Source: Kumtagia sp963839725
GTDB lineage: Bacteria > Pseudomonadota > Alphaproteobacteria > Rhizobiales > Rhizobiaceae
Direction of reading: 5' to 3'
Assembly: GCA_963839725.1 (NCBI GenBank)
Contig: CAWIWT010000038.1
Location: 40,462-104,461, forward strand
DNA length: 64,000 nucleotides
The notes under the pieces: model-generated
The model's database searches: none
What the model was told of the DNA's origin: nothing
Seen by the model: only the letters and a program-made list of their open reading frames with translations
Program-made: the position numbers and the translations under genes
Part shown: positions 29,483 to 36,828 of the stretch, one piece after another
Layout of the letters: the number at the start of each line of letters is the position of its first letter
How positions within the stretch are numbered: the stretch's first letter is position 1

Positions 29483-30064
29483 ATGAAAATCCTCGTCCTC
29501 CACGCGCACCCGGTCGAGACCAGCTTCAACGCTGCGCTTCACGCGTTGATCGTCGAGCGCCTCAGGGCAAAAGGCCATGCGGTCGATGACTGCGATCTTT
29601 ACGCGGAGGATTTCGACCCGCGGATGACCGCCGCCGAACGTGCCGGCTATCACGAGCCACGCAGCGACGGCGACGCGGTCGCCCCTTATGTCAAACGCCT
29701 GCGTCATGCCGAGGGTCTGGTGCTCTGCTACCCGGTGTGGAACTACGGCTATCCCGCCATTCTCAAAGGCTTTTTCGATCGCGTTTTCCTGCCCGGCGTT
29801 TCCTTCAGGCTGGTGAACGGCAGAGTGCGGCCGTCGCTCTTCAACATCCGAAAGGTGGCGGCGGTGACAAGTTATGGCGGCAGCCGGTTTCGCGCCATGC
29901 TGATGGGCGATCCGCCCCGCAAGCCGATCAAGCAGGTCCTTCGCGCCACGGTGAAACGCGGTGCGCACGTGTCCTATCTCGCGCACTATTCGATGAATCT
30001 CTCCACCGATGCCTCACGCGCCGCCTTTACGGCGAAGGTGCCGGCGAAGATGGACGCTTTTTGA
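29483..30064 (+). CDS. Flavodoxin-fold NAD(P)H oxidoreductase (MdaB/KefF-like), first of a pair
   Basis: A 193-residue flavodoxin_2-type NAD(P)H:quinone reductase-like protein. The FMN phosphate loop is LVLHAHPVETSFNAAL (residues 4-19), and the flavin-contacting block is YPVWNYGYPAILKGFFDRVF. It probably reduces a quinone or a pathway intermediate using FMN/FAD. It overlaps the next, paralogous gene by TGATG, so the two are translated together and may form a heterodimer. Confidence 0.9.
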   Translation: MKILVLHAHPVETSFNAALHALIVERLRAKGHAVDDCDLYAEDFDPRMTAAERAGYHEPRSDGDAVAPYVKRLRHAEGLVLCYPVWNYGYPAILKGFFDRVFLPGVSFRLVNGRVRPSLFNIRKVAAVTSYGGSRFRAMLMGDPPRKPIKQVLRATVKRGAHVSYLAHYSMNLSTDASRAAFTAKVPAKMDAF

Positions 30065-30651
30065 TGCGCGTGCTCGTCGTCTACTGCCACCCCGTTCCTG
30101 AGAGTTTTTGCGCGGCTTTGCGTGACGCTGCGATCGACGCGATTCATGCGAAAGGCTGCGAAGCCCGACTGGTCGATCTCTACGCAGAAGAATTCGATCC
30201 GGTGATGAAGTGCGACGAGCGTCGGGTTTACAACAATCAGCCGCCTGCCGATCCGGCACTGCGGGCGTATATCGACCATCTGCGCTGGGCTGAGGCGATC
30301 GTCTTCATCTATCCAACCTGGTGGTATGGCCTGCCGGCCATGCTGAAGGGCTGGCTGGACCGCGTCTGGGCAACCGACGTCGCATTCAGGCTGCCGAGCG
30401 GCAGGGGCAAGATCACGCCGCTGATGACCAACATAACCAAGATCGCCGTTGTCACGACCTGTGGTGCGCCACGTTGGTGGTCGCACCTGATCGGCCACCC
30501 CGGCAAGAAAACCATCCTGCGCGGCATCCGCGCGCTCTGCGCAAAGCGCTGCCGCACCATGTTCCTTGCGCACTACCTGATGGACGCCTCCACGCCGCAA
30601 TCGCGGGCAGCGTTCCTGGCCAAGGTCAGGCGCAGGCTGGAGGCGTTTTGA
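30064..30651 (+). CDS. Flavodoxin-fold NAD(P)H oxidoreductase (MdaB/KefF-like), second of a pair
   Basis: A 195-residue paralogue of the preceding product: VYCHPVPESFCAALRDAA at the N-terminus and YPTWWYGLPAMLKGWLDRVW as the flavin-binding block. Both proteins end with similar tails (RAAF, then AKV and a terminal AF), pointing to a tandem duplication. It closes the 22-30.7 kb cluster, and a convergent cupin gene follows. Confidence 0.9.
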   Translation: MRVLVVYCHPVPESFCAALRDAAIDAIHAKGCEARLVDLYAEEFDPVMKCDERRVYNNQPPADPALRAYIDHLRWAEAIVFIYPTWWYGLPAMLKGWLDRVWATDVAFRLPSGRGKITPLMTNITKIAVVTTCGAPRWWSHLIGHPGKKTILRGIRALCAKRCRTMFLAHYLMDASTPQSRAAFLAKVRRRLEAF

Positions 30652-30677
30652 GCGTATCCGGCTTTCAGCCAGCGGAA

Positions 30678-31097
30678 TCAGGTCGTCCCACGGTCACCGG
30701 CGCTTGCCGGATTGTCTGCGAACCATTTCACGATCGATGGCATGTTCTTCTCAAACCCGCCGGGTATGAACACGTTGAAAAGGCAGGCGGGCTCGCCGGT
30801 ACGGTTGGCGAAGTCGTGGGTAGTACCGGCCGGAATCAGCAGGAACGAGCCTTTCGGCGCGTCCACCCACTTGTCGCCAACCAGCACCGAGGCGGTGCCT
30901 TCGGTGACATAGAAGATCTCGTCATTGGCTTCGTGGCTGTGAGCGCCGGGGCCGTTGCTATGCGGCTCGACCCACCATTCCGAGACCGAGTAGCGGTCGC
31001 CGGTTTCGTCGCCGTCGGCCTTGAACACCGCGCGCATGGACGGCATCGCGTAGCTGCGGCCTTCATCCGGACCAAGCATGATTGGGCAAGGGTGCAT
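30678..31097 (-). CDS. Cupin domain protein
   Basis: A single-domain cupin of about 139 residues. The metal-binding motif 1 is GAHSHEANDEIFYVTEG (with both histidines and the glutamate), and motif 2 includes PAGTTHDFANRTGEPA. Such small cupins act as isomerases, dioxygenases or sensors. The start at 31097 overlaps the stop of the upstream VOC gene (ATGA), so the two are translationally coupled. Confidence 0.88.
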   Translation of the reverse strand: MHPCPIMLGPDEGRSYAMPSMRAVFKADGDETGDRYSVSEWWVEPHSNGPGAHSHEANDEIFYVTEGTASVLVGDKWVDAPKGSFLLIPAGTTHDFANRTGEPACLFNVFIPGGFEKNMPSIVKWFADNPASAGDRGTT

Positions 31098-31516
31098 CAC
31101 GCGTTCTCCTCAGCTTTCGGCCAGTATGTGCCGAAACACCAGATATTGCCCTCTGGATCGGCGCAGATGAAGTCGCGGCTGCCATAGTCGCGGTCGGTCG
31201 GCTCCTCGAGGATCTTGGCGCCCGCCGCCTTGGCGCGTGCATATTGCGCATCGGCGTCGTCCACCACGACATAGATGCTTTTGCCGCCATGTTCGCCCGG
31301 TCCGCCAACCATCGCGCCATAGGCGTCGTCTCGGGTACTGCTTAGCATGATCATGGAAGAGCCGAATGCGAGTTGTGCATGTGCGACCTGATCGCCTTCC
31401 ATGTACTTCGCATGCACGCTGAAACCGAATGCCTCGACGAGCCAATCGATCATCTTGGCTGCATCGCGATAACGAAAGGTCGGATAGATGCGTGGAAATT
31501 CTATTTGCGCTGTCAT
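31097..31516 (-). CDS. VOC (glyoxalase/bleomycin-resistance-like) protein
   Basis: A 139-residue vicinal-oxygen-chelate protein of the PhnB/YycE-like type. It opens with YPTFRYRDAAKMIDWLVEAFGF, in part, and ends with the DPEGNIWCFGTYWP strand typical of the family. The metal ligands are less clear than in true glyoxalase I. It follows an AraC-type regulator gene by 33 bases on the same strand and overlaps the cupin gene, forming a three-gene unit. Confidence 0.9.
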   Translation of the reverse strand: MTAQIEFPRIYPTFRYRDAAKMIDWLVEAFGFSVHAKYMEGDQVAHAQLAFGSSMIMLSSTRDDAYGAMVGGPGEHGGKSIYVVVDDADAQYARAKAAGAKILEEPTDRDYGSRDFICADPEGNIWCFGTYWPKAEENA

Positions 31517-31549
31517 CGCTGTCTCCTGCCGTTGAGCCGGTTCAAGGCG

Positions 31550-32461
31550 TTATGCCAGCGACGGTTCCATGGGTCTTGAAGGAATGTAACCTGCCTGCCA
31601 TGCCGAGGGCGAAAGGCCGGCAAGCTCGTGGAACTCGCGGGCGAGATGCGCCTGATCGGCAAAACCGCATCCTGCGGCAATGTCGGCCCATCCGAAGTGT
31701 CCGCGGCGCGCCTCCTTCATTGCGCGGTCAAGGCGGATAATGCGCGCCACAGCTTTTGGGCCGAGGCCAAGTTCGGAACGGAACTTTTCGGTGAGATGTT
31801 TTCGGCTCCAGCCGACACTCGATGCAAGTCGCGAGACCGCGGTCCGGCCGCCGGACGCCGCCATGCGCGCGAAGGCAAGGCTGATTTCAGCGGACGGGGC
31901 GGCGCTCTCCGCGATGCGCGAAAGCACAAATTGTTCGGCGAGCTTGAACCGGACGGGCCAGTCGGGCGTGTTGCCAAGTTGCTCGCGCAGCGCCAAACCA
32001 TCATGGCCGAGAACATCGTTTAGCACCACCATGCGATCGGCCAGTTCATGCATCGGCATCAGAAAGAAGCGGCGGGCGCCAAGCGGCGTGAAGTCAATCT
32101 GCAGGCAGTGCGACGCTCCGAAGGAGTCGATCACCACCGGGCCGGCATAGAGCCCTGCGGCAAAGCTGCCGATACAATCAGCTTGCGTGGGCGCGCGGCC
32201 CAACCCGATGGCGAAAGGTTCGTCGAAGCTGATGATCAGCGGCACTGTCAGTGAGGCACATTCGTGCTGGCGACTGTGGCCGCGCACGAGCTCGCGATAG
32301 CCGGTAATGCGGGTGACAATGCCGCGCAACGGTTCGGACGGTTCGCGCTGAACGATCTCGAACGCGGTCTCTGTGGGTGGTGATGGTGTTTGCTGTGTCA
32401 CGATTTCGCTCAGCCTGGACACAAGGTAGCTGTGCGGCAACGCGACGTCAAAAAGAAGCAA
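31550..32461 (-). CDS. AraC-family transcriptional regulator
   Basis: Up to 303 residues. The C-terminal double helix-turn-helix is clear (RLASSVGWSRKHLTEKFRSE, then IAAGCGFADQAHLAREFHELAGLSP). The N-terminal cupin-like sensor region includes TPLGARRFFLMPMHELADRMV, as in regulators of the DUF6597 type. The beginning of the protein is uncertain: the first 20 or so residues may be outside the true start. It probably controls the VOC-cupin pair directly downstream; the inducer is unknown. Confidence 0.88.
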   Translation of the reverse strand: MLLFDVALPHSYLVSRLSEIVTQQTPSPPTETAFEIVQREPSEPLRGIVTRITGYRELVRGHSRQHECASLTVPLIISFDEPFAIGLGRAPTQADCIGSFAAGLYAGPVVIDSFGASHCLQIDFTPLGARRFFLMPMHELADRMVVLNDVLGHDGLALREQLGNTPDWPVRFKLAEQFVLSRIAESAAPSAEISLAFARMAASGGRTAVSRLASSVGWSRKHLTEKFRSELGLGPKAVARIIRLDRAMKEARRGHFGWADIAAGCGFADQAHLAREFHELAGLSPSAWQAGYIPSRPMEPSLA

Positions 32462-32488
32462 GGGCGATCGCTTGAAAGGTATTGCTGA

Positions 32489-32630
32489 AATACCCCCCTA
32501 ACGCCTCCGCACATAGGGGAGGGGACTCGCGGCATCGCAGCTGGGCGTCAAACGTCGATGGTTTTGCGCGGCATAGCGGGTCAGCACGGCCCCCTCCCGC
32601 TTGAGGGGACGAGTTAGGGGTGGGGGTATC
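32489..32630. repeat. Imperfect palindromic intergenic repeat, family D
   Basis: A left arm beginning ATACCCCCCTAACGCCTCC is loosely mirrored by GAGTTAGGGGTGGGGGTAT near 32610-32628, with a second paired block (GGGGAGGGG against CCCCCTCCC). It is less regular than families A and B, and only one copy is in the window. It lies between the acyl-CoA dehydrogenase and AraC genes. Confidence 0.7.
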
Positions 32631-32718
32631 GTCTTCGAGCGATTGCCTTGCAACGAAATTCAAGGGCAGGGCCTCGCCGCTCCCAACTCCGGGAACGGCG
32701 AGGCTGCGTTTCGGTACC

Positions 32719-33879
32719 TCAGAAAATCGTTGCTATCGGCAAACCTAGAGCGGTCGCGCCGGCATATTCTGCCTGTGGGCCAGGTTGCAACGGGTGGAAA
32801 CGCGCGCCTTGAATATCGCGGAAGCAGCGCTCAAGTTCGTTGCGGCGGTAGAAGCTCGCGCCGCCGGCGAGCGCCATCGCGTGCTCGACCGTGGCGATTG
32901 CGTTCTTGGCGACAAGCGTGCGGCCGATCATCACCTCGTTGATAGTTTCGGCCGACGGAGCGTTGCGCTCGACGACATCCAGCATCCACCGGTGCGCCAG
33001 TTGCGCGGCGCGCAATGCGGTATCCATCTCGCCAGCGGTCTGCAGCGTATGGTGGGTCTGGCGTTTATCCTTCGCCAGCCGCACCGCGATGTCGCGAGCG
33101 TTTTCGGCAACGCCCAGATAGACGGCATAGACCAGCGGGAAGGCGATGGTCGCGATGATCTGGAACAGCGGGTGCCACTCGCCGCTCTTCCGAGAGACGG
33201 CGACGCTGGCGTCGGGCACGAACAGGCCGTCGATCATGACGTCGTTGGAGCCGGTGCCGCGCATGCCGAGCGTATGCCAGGTATCGAGTACCTTCACTTC
33301 CGGCGCACCCATCGGCACAGGGAAGTGGATCACCATATCGGGCTCACCCTCGGCACGGAGAACTGCGCCGGTCATCAGGATATCTCCCGCCTCGGCGCCT
33401 GACGTGAACACTTTGCGCGCCGTGATGCGATAGCCGCCATCGACCTTGACCGCCTCACCCGAGCCGGAAATCCAATCCGACCCGCCGCTGGACAGCAGTA
33501 CGAGCTTGTCATTGGCGATGCGGCGCAGCAGCGGCTCGACCGCCGCGACTTTCTGATGGCGCCAGCGCCAGGCGGGAATTGCCACCTGATGGGTGTGCAT
33601 GGAAAAAGCCAGTGCAGTCGACCCACAATGACGGGCGAGTTCACGCAGCATGGCTGCAAGCTCGGCGACATCGGCGCCGCCGCCGCCAAGTTCTGCCGGA
33701 ACGCCGGCCTGCACAAGGCCTGCCGCCTTCAAGGCCTTGTAGTTTTCCGCGACAAAGCGGTCGTTGGCGTCATTTTCAGCCGCGGTCTTTGCGAATTGCG
33801 CGCCGAGCTGATGCGCGATCGCGACAATATCGGTCTTTCCGGGAGCATTGGCGATATCCGCCTTCATAGGACTGGTCAT
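32719..33879 (-). CDS. Acyl-CoA dehydrogenase family protein
   Basis: About 386 residues, acyl-CoA dehydrogenase fold. An N-terminal helical domain (VQAGVPAELGGGGADV, LARHCGSTALAFSMHTHQVA) precedes the beta domain (WHTLGMRGTGSNDVMIDGLFVPD, in part), followed by the C-terminal helices. The beta-domain motif matches the family, though a catalytic glutamate cannot be placed with confidence; the DszC/monooxygenase-like branch is a possible alternative. The start at 33879 follows AAGGAG. It is divergent from an HxlR regulator gene 178 bases away, a probable controller. Confidence 0.86.
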   Translation of the reverse strand: MTSPMKADIANAPGKTDIVAIAHQLGAQFAKTAAENDANDRFVAENYKALKAAGLVQAGVPAELGGGGADVAELAAMLRELARHCGSTALAFSMHTHQVAIPAWRWRHQKVAAVEPLLRRIANDKLVLLSSGGSDWISGSGEAVKVDGGYRITARKVFTSGAEAGDILMTGAVLRAEGEPDMVIHFPVPMGAPEVKVLDTWHTLGMRGTGSNDVMIDGLFVPDASVAVSRKSGEWHPLFQIIATIAFPLVYAVYLGVAENARDIAVRLAKDKRQTHHTLQTAGEMDTALRAAQLAHRWMLDVVERNAPSAETINEVMIGRTLVAKNAIATVEHAMALAGGASFYRRNELERCFRDIQGARFHPLQPGPQAEYAGATALGLPIATIF

Positions 33880-34056
33880 TGCAAACTTCTCCTTCGGCAA
33901 TTTGGGCCGTAACGCGAGATTCCGCCGTGAAACGCAAACCGGCAAGTTCACGAACTGTACTAGTCGCGTGGGCAATCCCTGACAGCGGGGCCGTTGCAAC
34001 GGTTGGCAGGTGGCGGCATCACGGCTATCCTTCTGTACGGCCCTCTGGAGAACCTC

Positions 34057-34749
34057 ATGCAGGATCGCGGTGGCTATGGGCAGTTTTGCCCCGTTTCAAT
34101 GGCAGCGGAAGTTCTGTGCACGCGCTGGACGATGCTGGTGGTGCGCGAGATGCTCTATGGCTCGCGGCGCTTCAACGACCTGCGCCGCGGCGTGCCGCGC
34201 ATGTCACCGGCGCTTCTCTCCAAGCGTTTGAAAGAACTGGAGAAAGCCGGGATCGTTGTGATGACGCCGCGTGACAATGGCGCCATGGAATATCGACTTT
34301 CGCCCGCGGGCGAGGAGTTGCGTCCGATCATAATGTCGGTGGGGCTATGGGGGCATCGCTGGGTTGAATCCCAGCTGACGTTGAAGAACCTCGACCCCTC
34401 GCTGCTGATGTGGGACATCCGTCGCAAGATCAATCCGGAGCCGCTGCCGCCTGGGCGCTGCACGATTCAGTTTCAATACCCCGAATTGCCAGACGCGCAG
34501 AAAAACTGGTGGCTGGTGATCGATGGAGGCGATGTCGATCTGTGCGGTTTCGACCCCGGATACGAGATCAACCTGCTGGTTCGCAGCTCGCTGCTGACGA
34601 TGACATCGATCTGGATGGGTGTCGCGCCGATACCCAGGGAAATCGCGGCAGGGCATCTGGTGCTGGAGGGCGACCGCCCCATCGCCAGCGCCATTCAGAA
34701 ATGGCTGGGGTTCAGCCCGTTCGTCAATGAGTTGCGCGCCGTTGCCTGA
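34057..34749 (+). CDS. HxlR-family regulator with C-terminal SCP2-like domain
   Basis: A 230-residue protein. An N-terminal HxlR winged helix (FCPVSMAAEVLCTRWTMLVVREML, in part, then RRFNDLRRGVPRMSPALLSKRLKELE) is followed by a roughly 100-residue C-terminal domain resembling the SCP2 sterol-carrier fold found in long HxlR proteins. The extra domain may bind a hydrophobic ligand. I prefer the ATG at 34057, where similarity begins, to an upstream open stretch. It is divergent from the acyl-CoA dehydrogenase gene, which it may repress in a fatty-acyl-like ligand-dependent way. Confidence 0.86.
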   Translation: MQDRGGYGQFCPVSMAAEVLCTRWTMLVVREMLYGSRRFNDLRRGVPRMSPALLSKRLKELEKAGIVVMTPRDNGAMEYRLSPAGEELRPIIMSVGLWGHRWVESQLTLKNLDPSLLMWDIRRKINPEPLPPGRCTIQFQYPELPDAQKNWWLVIDGGDVDLCGFDPGYEINLLVRSSLLTMTSIWMGVAPIPREIAAGHLVLEGDRPIASAIQKWLGFSPFVNELRAVA

Positions 34750-34794
34750 ATTCAGCGCTCGCCGGCCTCACAGCGGTCTGACTGCGGAAAACGG

Positions 34795-35607
34795 CTACTG
34801 CTTGCCGTTGATGTAGTCGTCGGCCAGCGCAATTGCGGTCCGCCGGTCGGTTTCAGGGGTCAGCGCGAAGGCCTCTTCCTGCATGTTGCGGATCCAGGGC
34901 TTGTCGGACGCGGCGGCGCGATCAAGGGCCGCAGTCATCATCGCAAGCCCGCGCACGACCTTGCCGCTCTGGAAGAGGAGGTTGCCGAGAGTGGCTTGCG
35001 CGCCTGCATGGCCCTTCTCTGCCGCAAGCTGCAGCCACTGGCCCGCTCGCTTTAGGTTTCGCTTCGCGCCGTCGCCCTTGAGGAGCATCTTGCCGATCTC
35101 GAACTGGGCGTTCGGGTTTCGATAGTCGGTGGCGGCGCGCATGTAATACTGCTGTGCGGTGGATGGATCAGCCTCGATCGGGGTACCCGGGATACCCGTT
35201 TGCCAGTAACTGCCGAGCGCCACCAGCGCATCGGACATGTAGCTCTCTTCCGGGCTGCCCAACTCGACGTCCTTCTCAGCGATCTCGCTGAAGAATTTGA
35301 ATGCCTCATAGTCGTTGCGATCGACGCCATCGCCTTGCGCATACATACGCGCCAGCTTCCAAGTTGCGCCGATCTGGCCTTTCTCGGCGGCATAGCGATA
35401 AGCTTCGACTGCTTGGTCCTTGTGGCCGTTCTTGTAGGCCGTATAGCCGAACTGGAACACGTCCCAAGGGTTCGACTGTTCCTTGACTGCGCCCTTGTCG
35501 TCAAAAATATGCTCGTCGAACGCATAGGCTGGCGCCGCCGCCACAATCGAGGCGGTGAACAAGGCCGTGAAAACTCCCGACCTTACAAAGTGCGAAACGT
35601 CACGCAT
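34795..35607 (-). CDS. exoR: Sel1-repeat periplasmic regulator, probable ExoR
   Basis: A 270-residue exported protein. A signal peptide (GVFTALFTASIVAAAPAYA) is followed by FDEHIFDDKGAVKEQ and NPWDVFQFGY, the diagnostic start of mature rhizobial ExoR, then Sel1-like repeats (QAVEAYRYAAEKGQIGATWKL, in part; GQWLQLAAEKGHAGAQATLG). In Sinorhizobium, ExoR binds and restrains the ExoS sensor kinase in the periplasm, controlling succinoglycan, motility and symbiotic invasion. exoS/chvI are not in this window. Naming rests on remembered similarity across the N-terminus and the repeat layout. Confidence 0.75.
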   Translation of the reverse strand: MRDVSHFVRSGVFTALFTASIVAAAPAYAFDEHIFDDKGAVKEQSNPWDVFQFGYTAYKNGHKDQAVEAYRYAAEKGQIGATWKLARMYAQGDGVDRNDYEAFKFFSEIAEKDVELGSPEESYMSDALVALGSYWQTGIPGTPIEADPSTAQQYYMRAATDYRNPNAQFEIGKMLLKGDGAKRNLKRAGQWLQLAAEKGHAGAQATLGNLLFQSGKVVRGLAMMTAALDRAAASDKPWIRNMQEEAFALTPETDRRTAIALADDYINGKQ

Positions 35608-36270
35608 TGCAGTCGTTCATACTCCCGGCTGCAGAAATTCTTGCCGCCGATCCTTGTTTCGTCGAGGCGCCAATGCCCGAAAGCCGGCTGCCTTCATTCG
35701 AGAGTCCGATCCCTGTCGCCAGGGAATTCCTTGGGGACCGCCTCGCAGCCTCGCCGTGGACGGTTATGAGTTCCAAGGCCGGTGGGCGCCGCGTTGCGCT
35801 CCCCGAACGTACCGTGCCTGTTGCCTGAGACACTTTTGAGGCTGGCAGACATGCTGCTGCGGGAATCCTTGGCCGCGTTGCCAGCGGGAAGATCGTGCCT
35901 TTCCAATTGGACCAAAGTGGGGCGCGCGGATCCCGACAGACCCACGGCGTGACTGGCTGCAACGCCGAAGAGGACGGTGGCACCTTCACGGACAGCCTGT
36001 GATGGCCGTTCCGCGCCGCGCATGCGGCCAAGGTGATGAAGTTCAAAACCGCGCATTCTTTTCCCTGCCGCGTTTGCCGCGGCTGTCGAAGATTTCAGCC
36101 CCGCCTGTGGACTTCTATCCGGGTGCGCCGGGTTTATGGCGGGATATTGGCAAACTCCGCTGCGGGATTTGTAGTTCAATCCTTCTTGAGAAACTGTTGC
36201 TGAATCGTCACAAATCTCACAGGTGGTCGGTGCAATGCGCACTATGCACGCGCCGGATTTCGACAGCAAA
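35608..36270. other. Intergenic region between exoR and hupB with no supported gene
   Basis: About 660 bases. Open frames exist on both strands, but none has a family signature or a convincing start. No tRNA was seen. The exoR promoter must lie at its left end. Confidence 0.5.
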
Positions 36271-36274
36271 AACA

Positions 36275-36301
36275 AAAACCCCGCCATTTTGGCGGGGTTT
36301 T
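36275..36301 (-). terminator. Terminator downstream of hupB
   Basis: An 11-base stem, AAAACCCCGCC paired with GGCGGGGTTTT around an ATTTT loop. It is symmetric and could act in both directions; it lies 53 bases past the hupB stop. Confidence 0.9.
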
Positions 36302-36353
36302 CGGAATGTCGCCCGGAGAAACTCCGCTGCGACGGACACAATATCGGGAATAA

Positions 36354-36626
36354 TTAGTTCACGGCTTCCTTCAGACCCTTGCCGGCAGTGAACTTCGGCA
36401 CCGTACGGGCCGGAATCTTCACTTCCGCGCCAGTCTGCGGATTACGACCGGTGGAAGCAGCACGCTTCGTCACGGCGAAATTGCCGAAGCCGACGAGGCG
36501 GATGTCGCCGCCCTTTTTCAGTTCCCCGGTGATCACCGAGAACACCGCCTCAACCGCGGACTGGGCGTCGGTCTTGGAAAGCTTTGCCGCATCTGCGACC
36601 GCAGAAACCAGTTCGTTCTTGTTCAT
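36354..36626 (-). CDS. hupB: DNA-binding protein HU
   Basis: A 90-residue histone-like protein. It starts MNKNELVSAVADAAKLSK, and the DNA-bending arm contains GRNPQTGAEVKIPA with the conserved Arg-Asn-Pro turn, followed by VPKFTAGKGLKEAV. HU dimers bend and compact DNA. The ATG at 36626 gives the standard length. The arrangement hupB after lon, each with its own terminator, is common in proteobacteria. Confidence 0.97.
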   Translation of the reverse strand: MNKNELVSAVADAAKLSKTDAQSAVEAVFSVITGELKKGGDIRLVGFGNFAVTKRAASTGRNPQTGAEVKIPARTVPKFTAGKGLKEAVN

Positions 36627-36776
36627 CAATAGTTCCTTCCTTGAGAAATCCGGGACCAGGGACGCAACCGCCGGACAAAAGACCGTTTTACGAGCTTCAC
36701 GAGCTCTAACTTCCCCCGCCGGAAGTTTACGTCCCTCAAGACGAAAATCCCGGAGTTCCGCCGTTTGTCACAGGAA

Positions 36777-36801
36777 AAAGCCGGGCGCAAGGCCCGGCTT
36801 T
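36777..36801 (-). terminator. Terminator downstream of lon
   Basis: The stem AAAGCCGGGC pairs with GCCCGGCTTT around a five-base loop; read on the minus strand it ends in a T run. It is 28 bases past the lon stop. Confidence 0.88.
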
Positions 36802-36828
36802 CATGATTTTATCGCTTTCTGCCCGATT

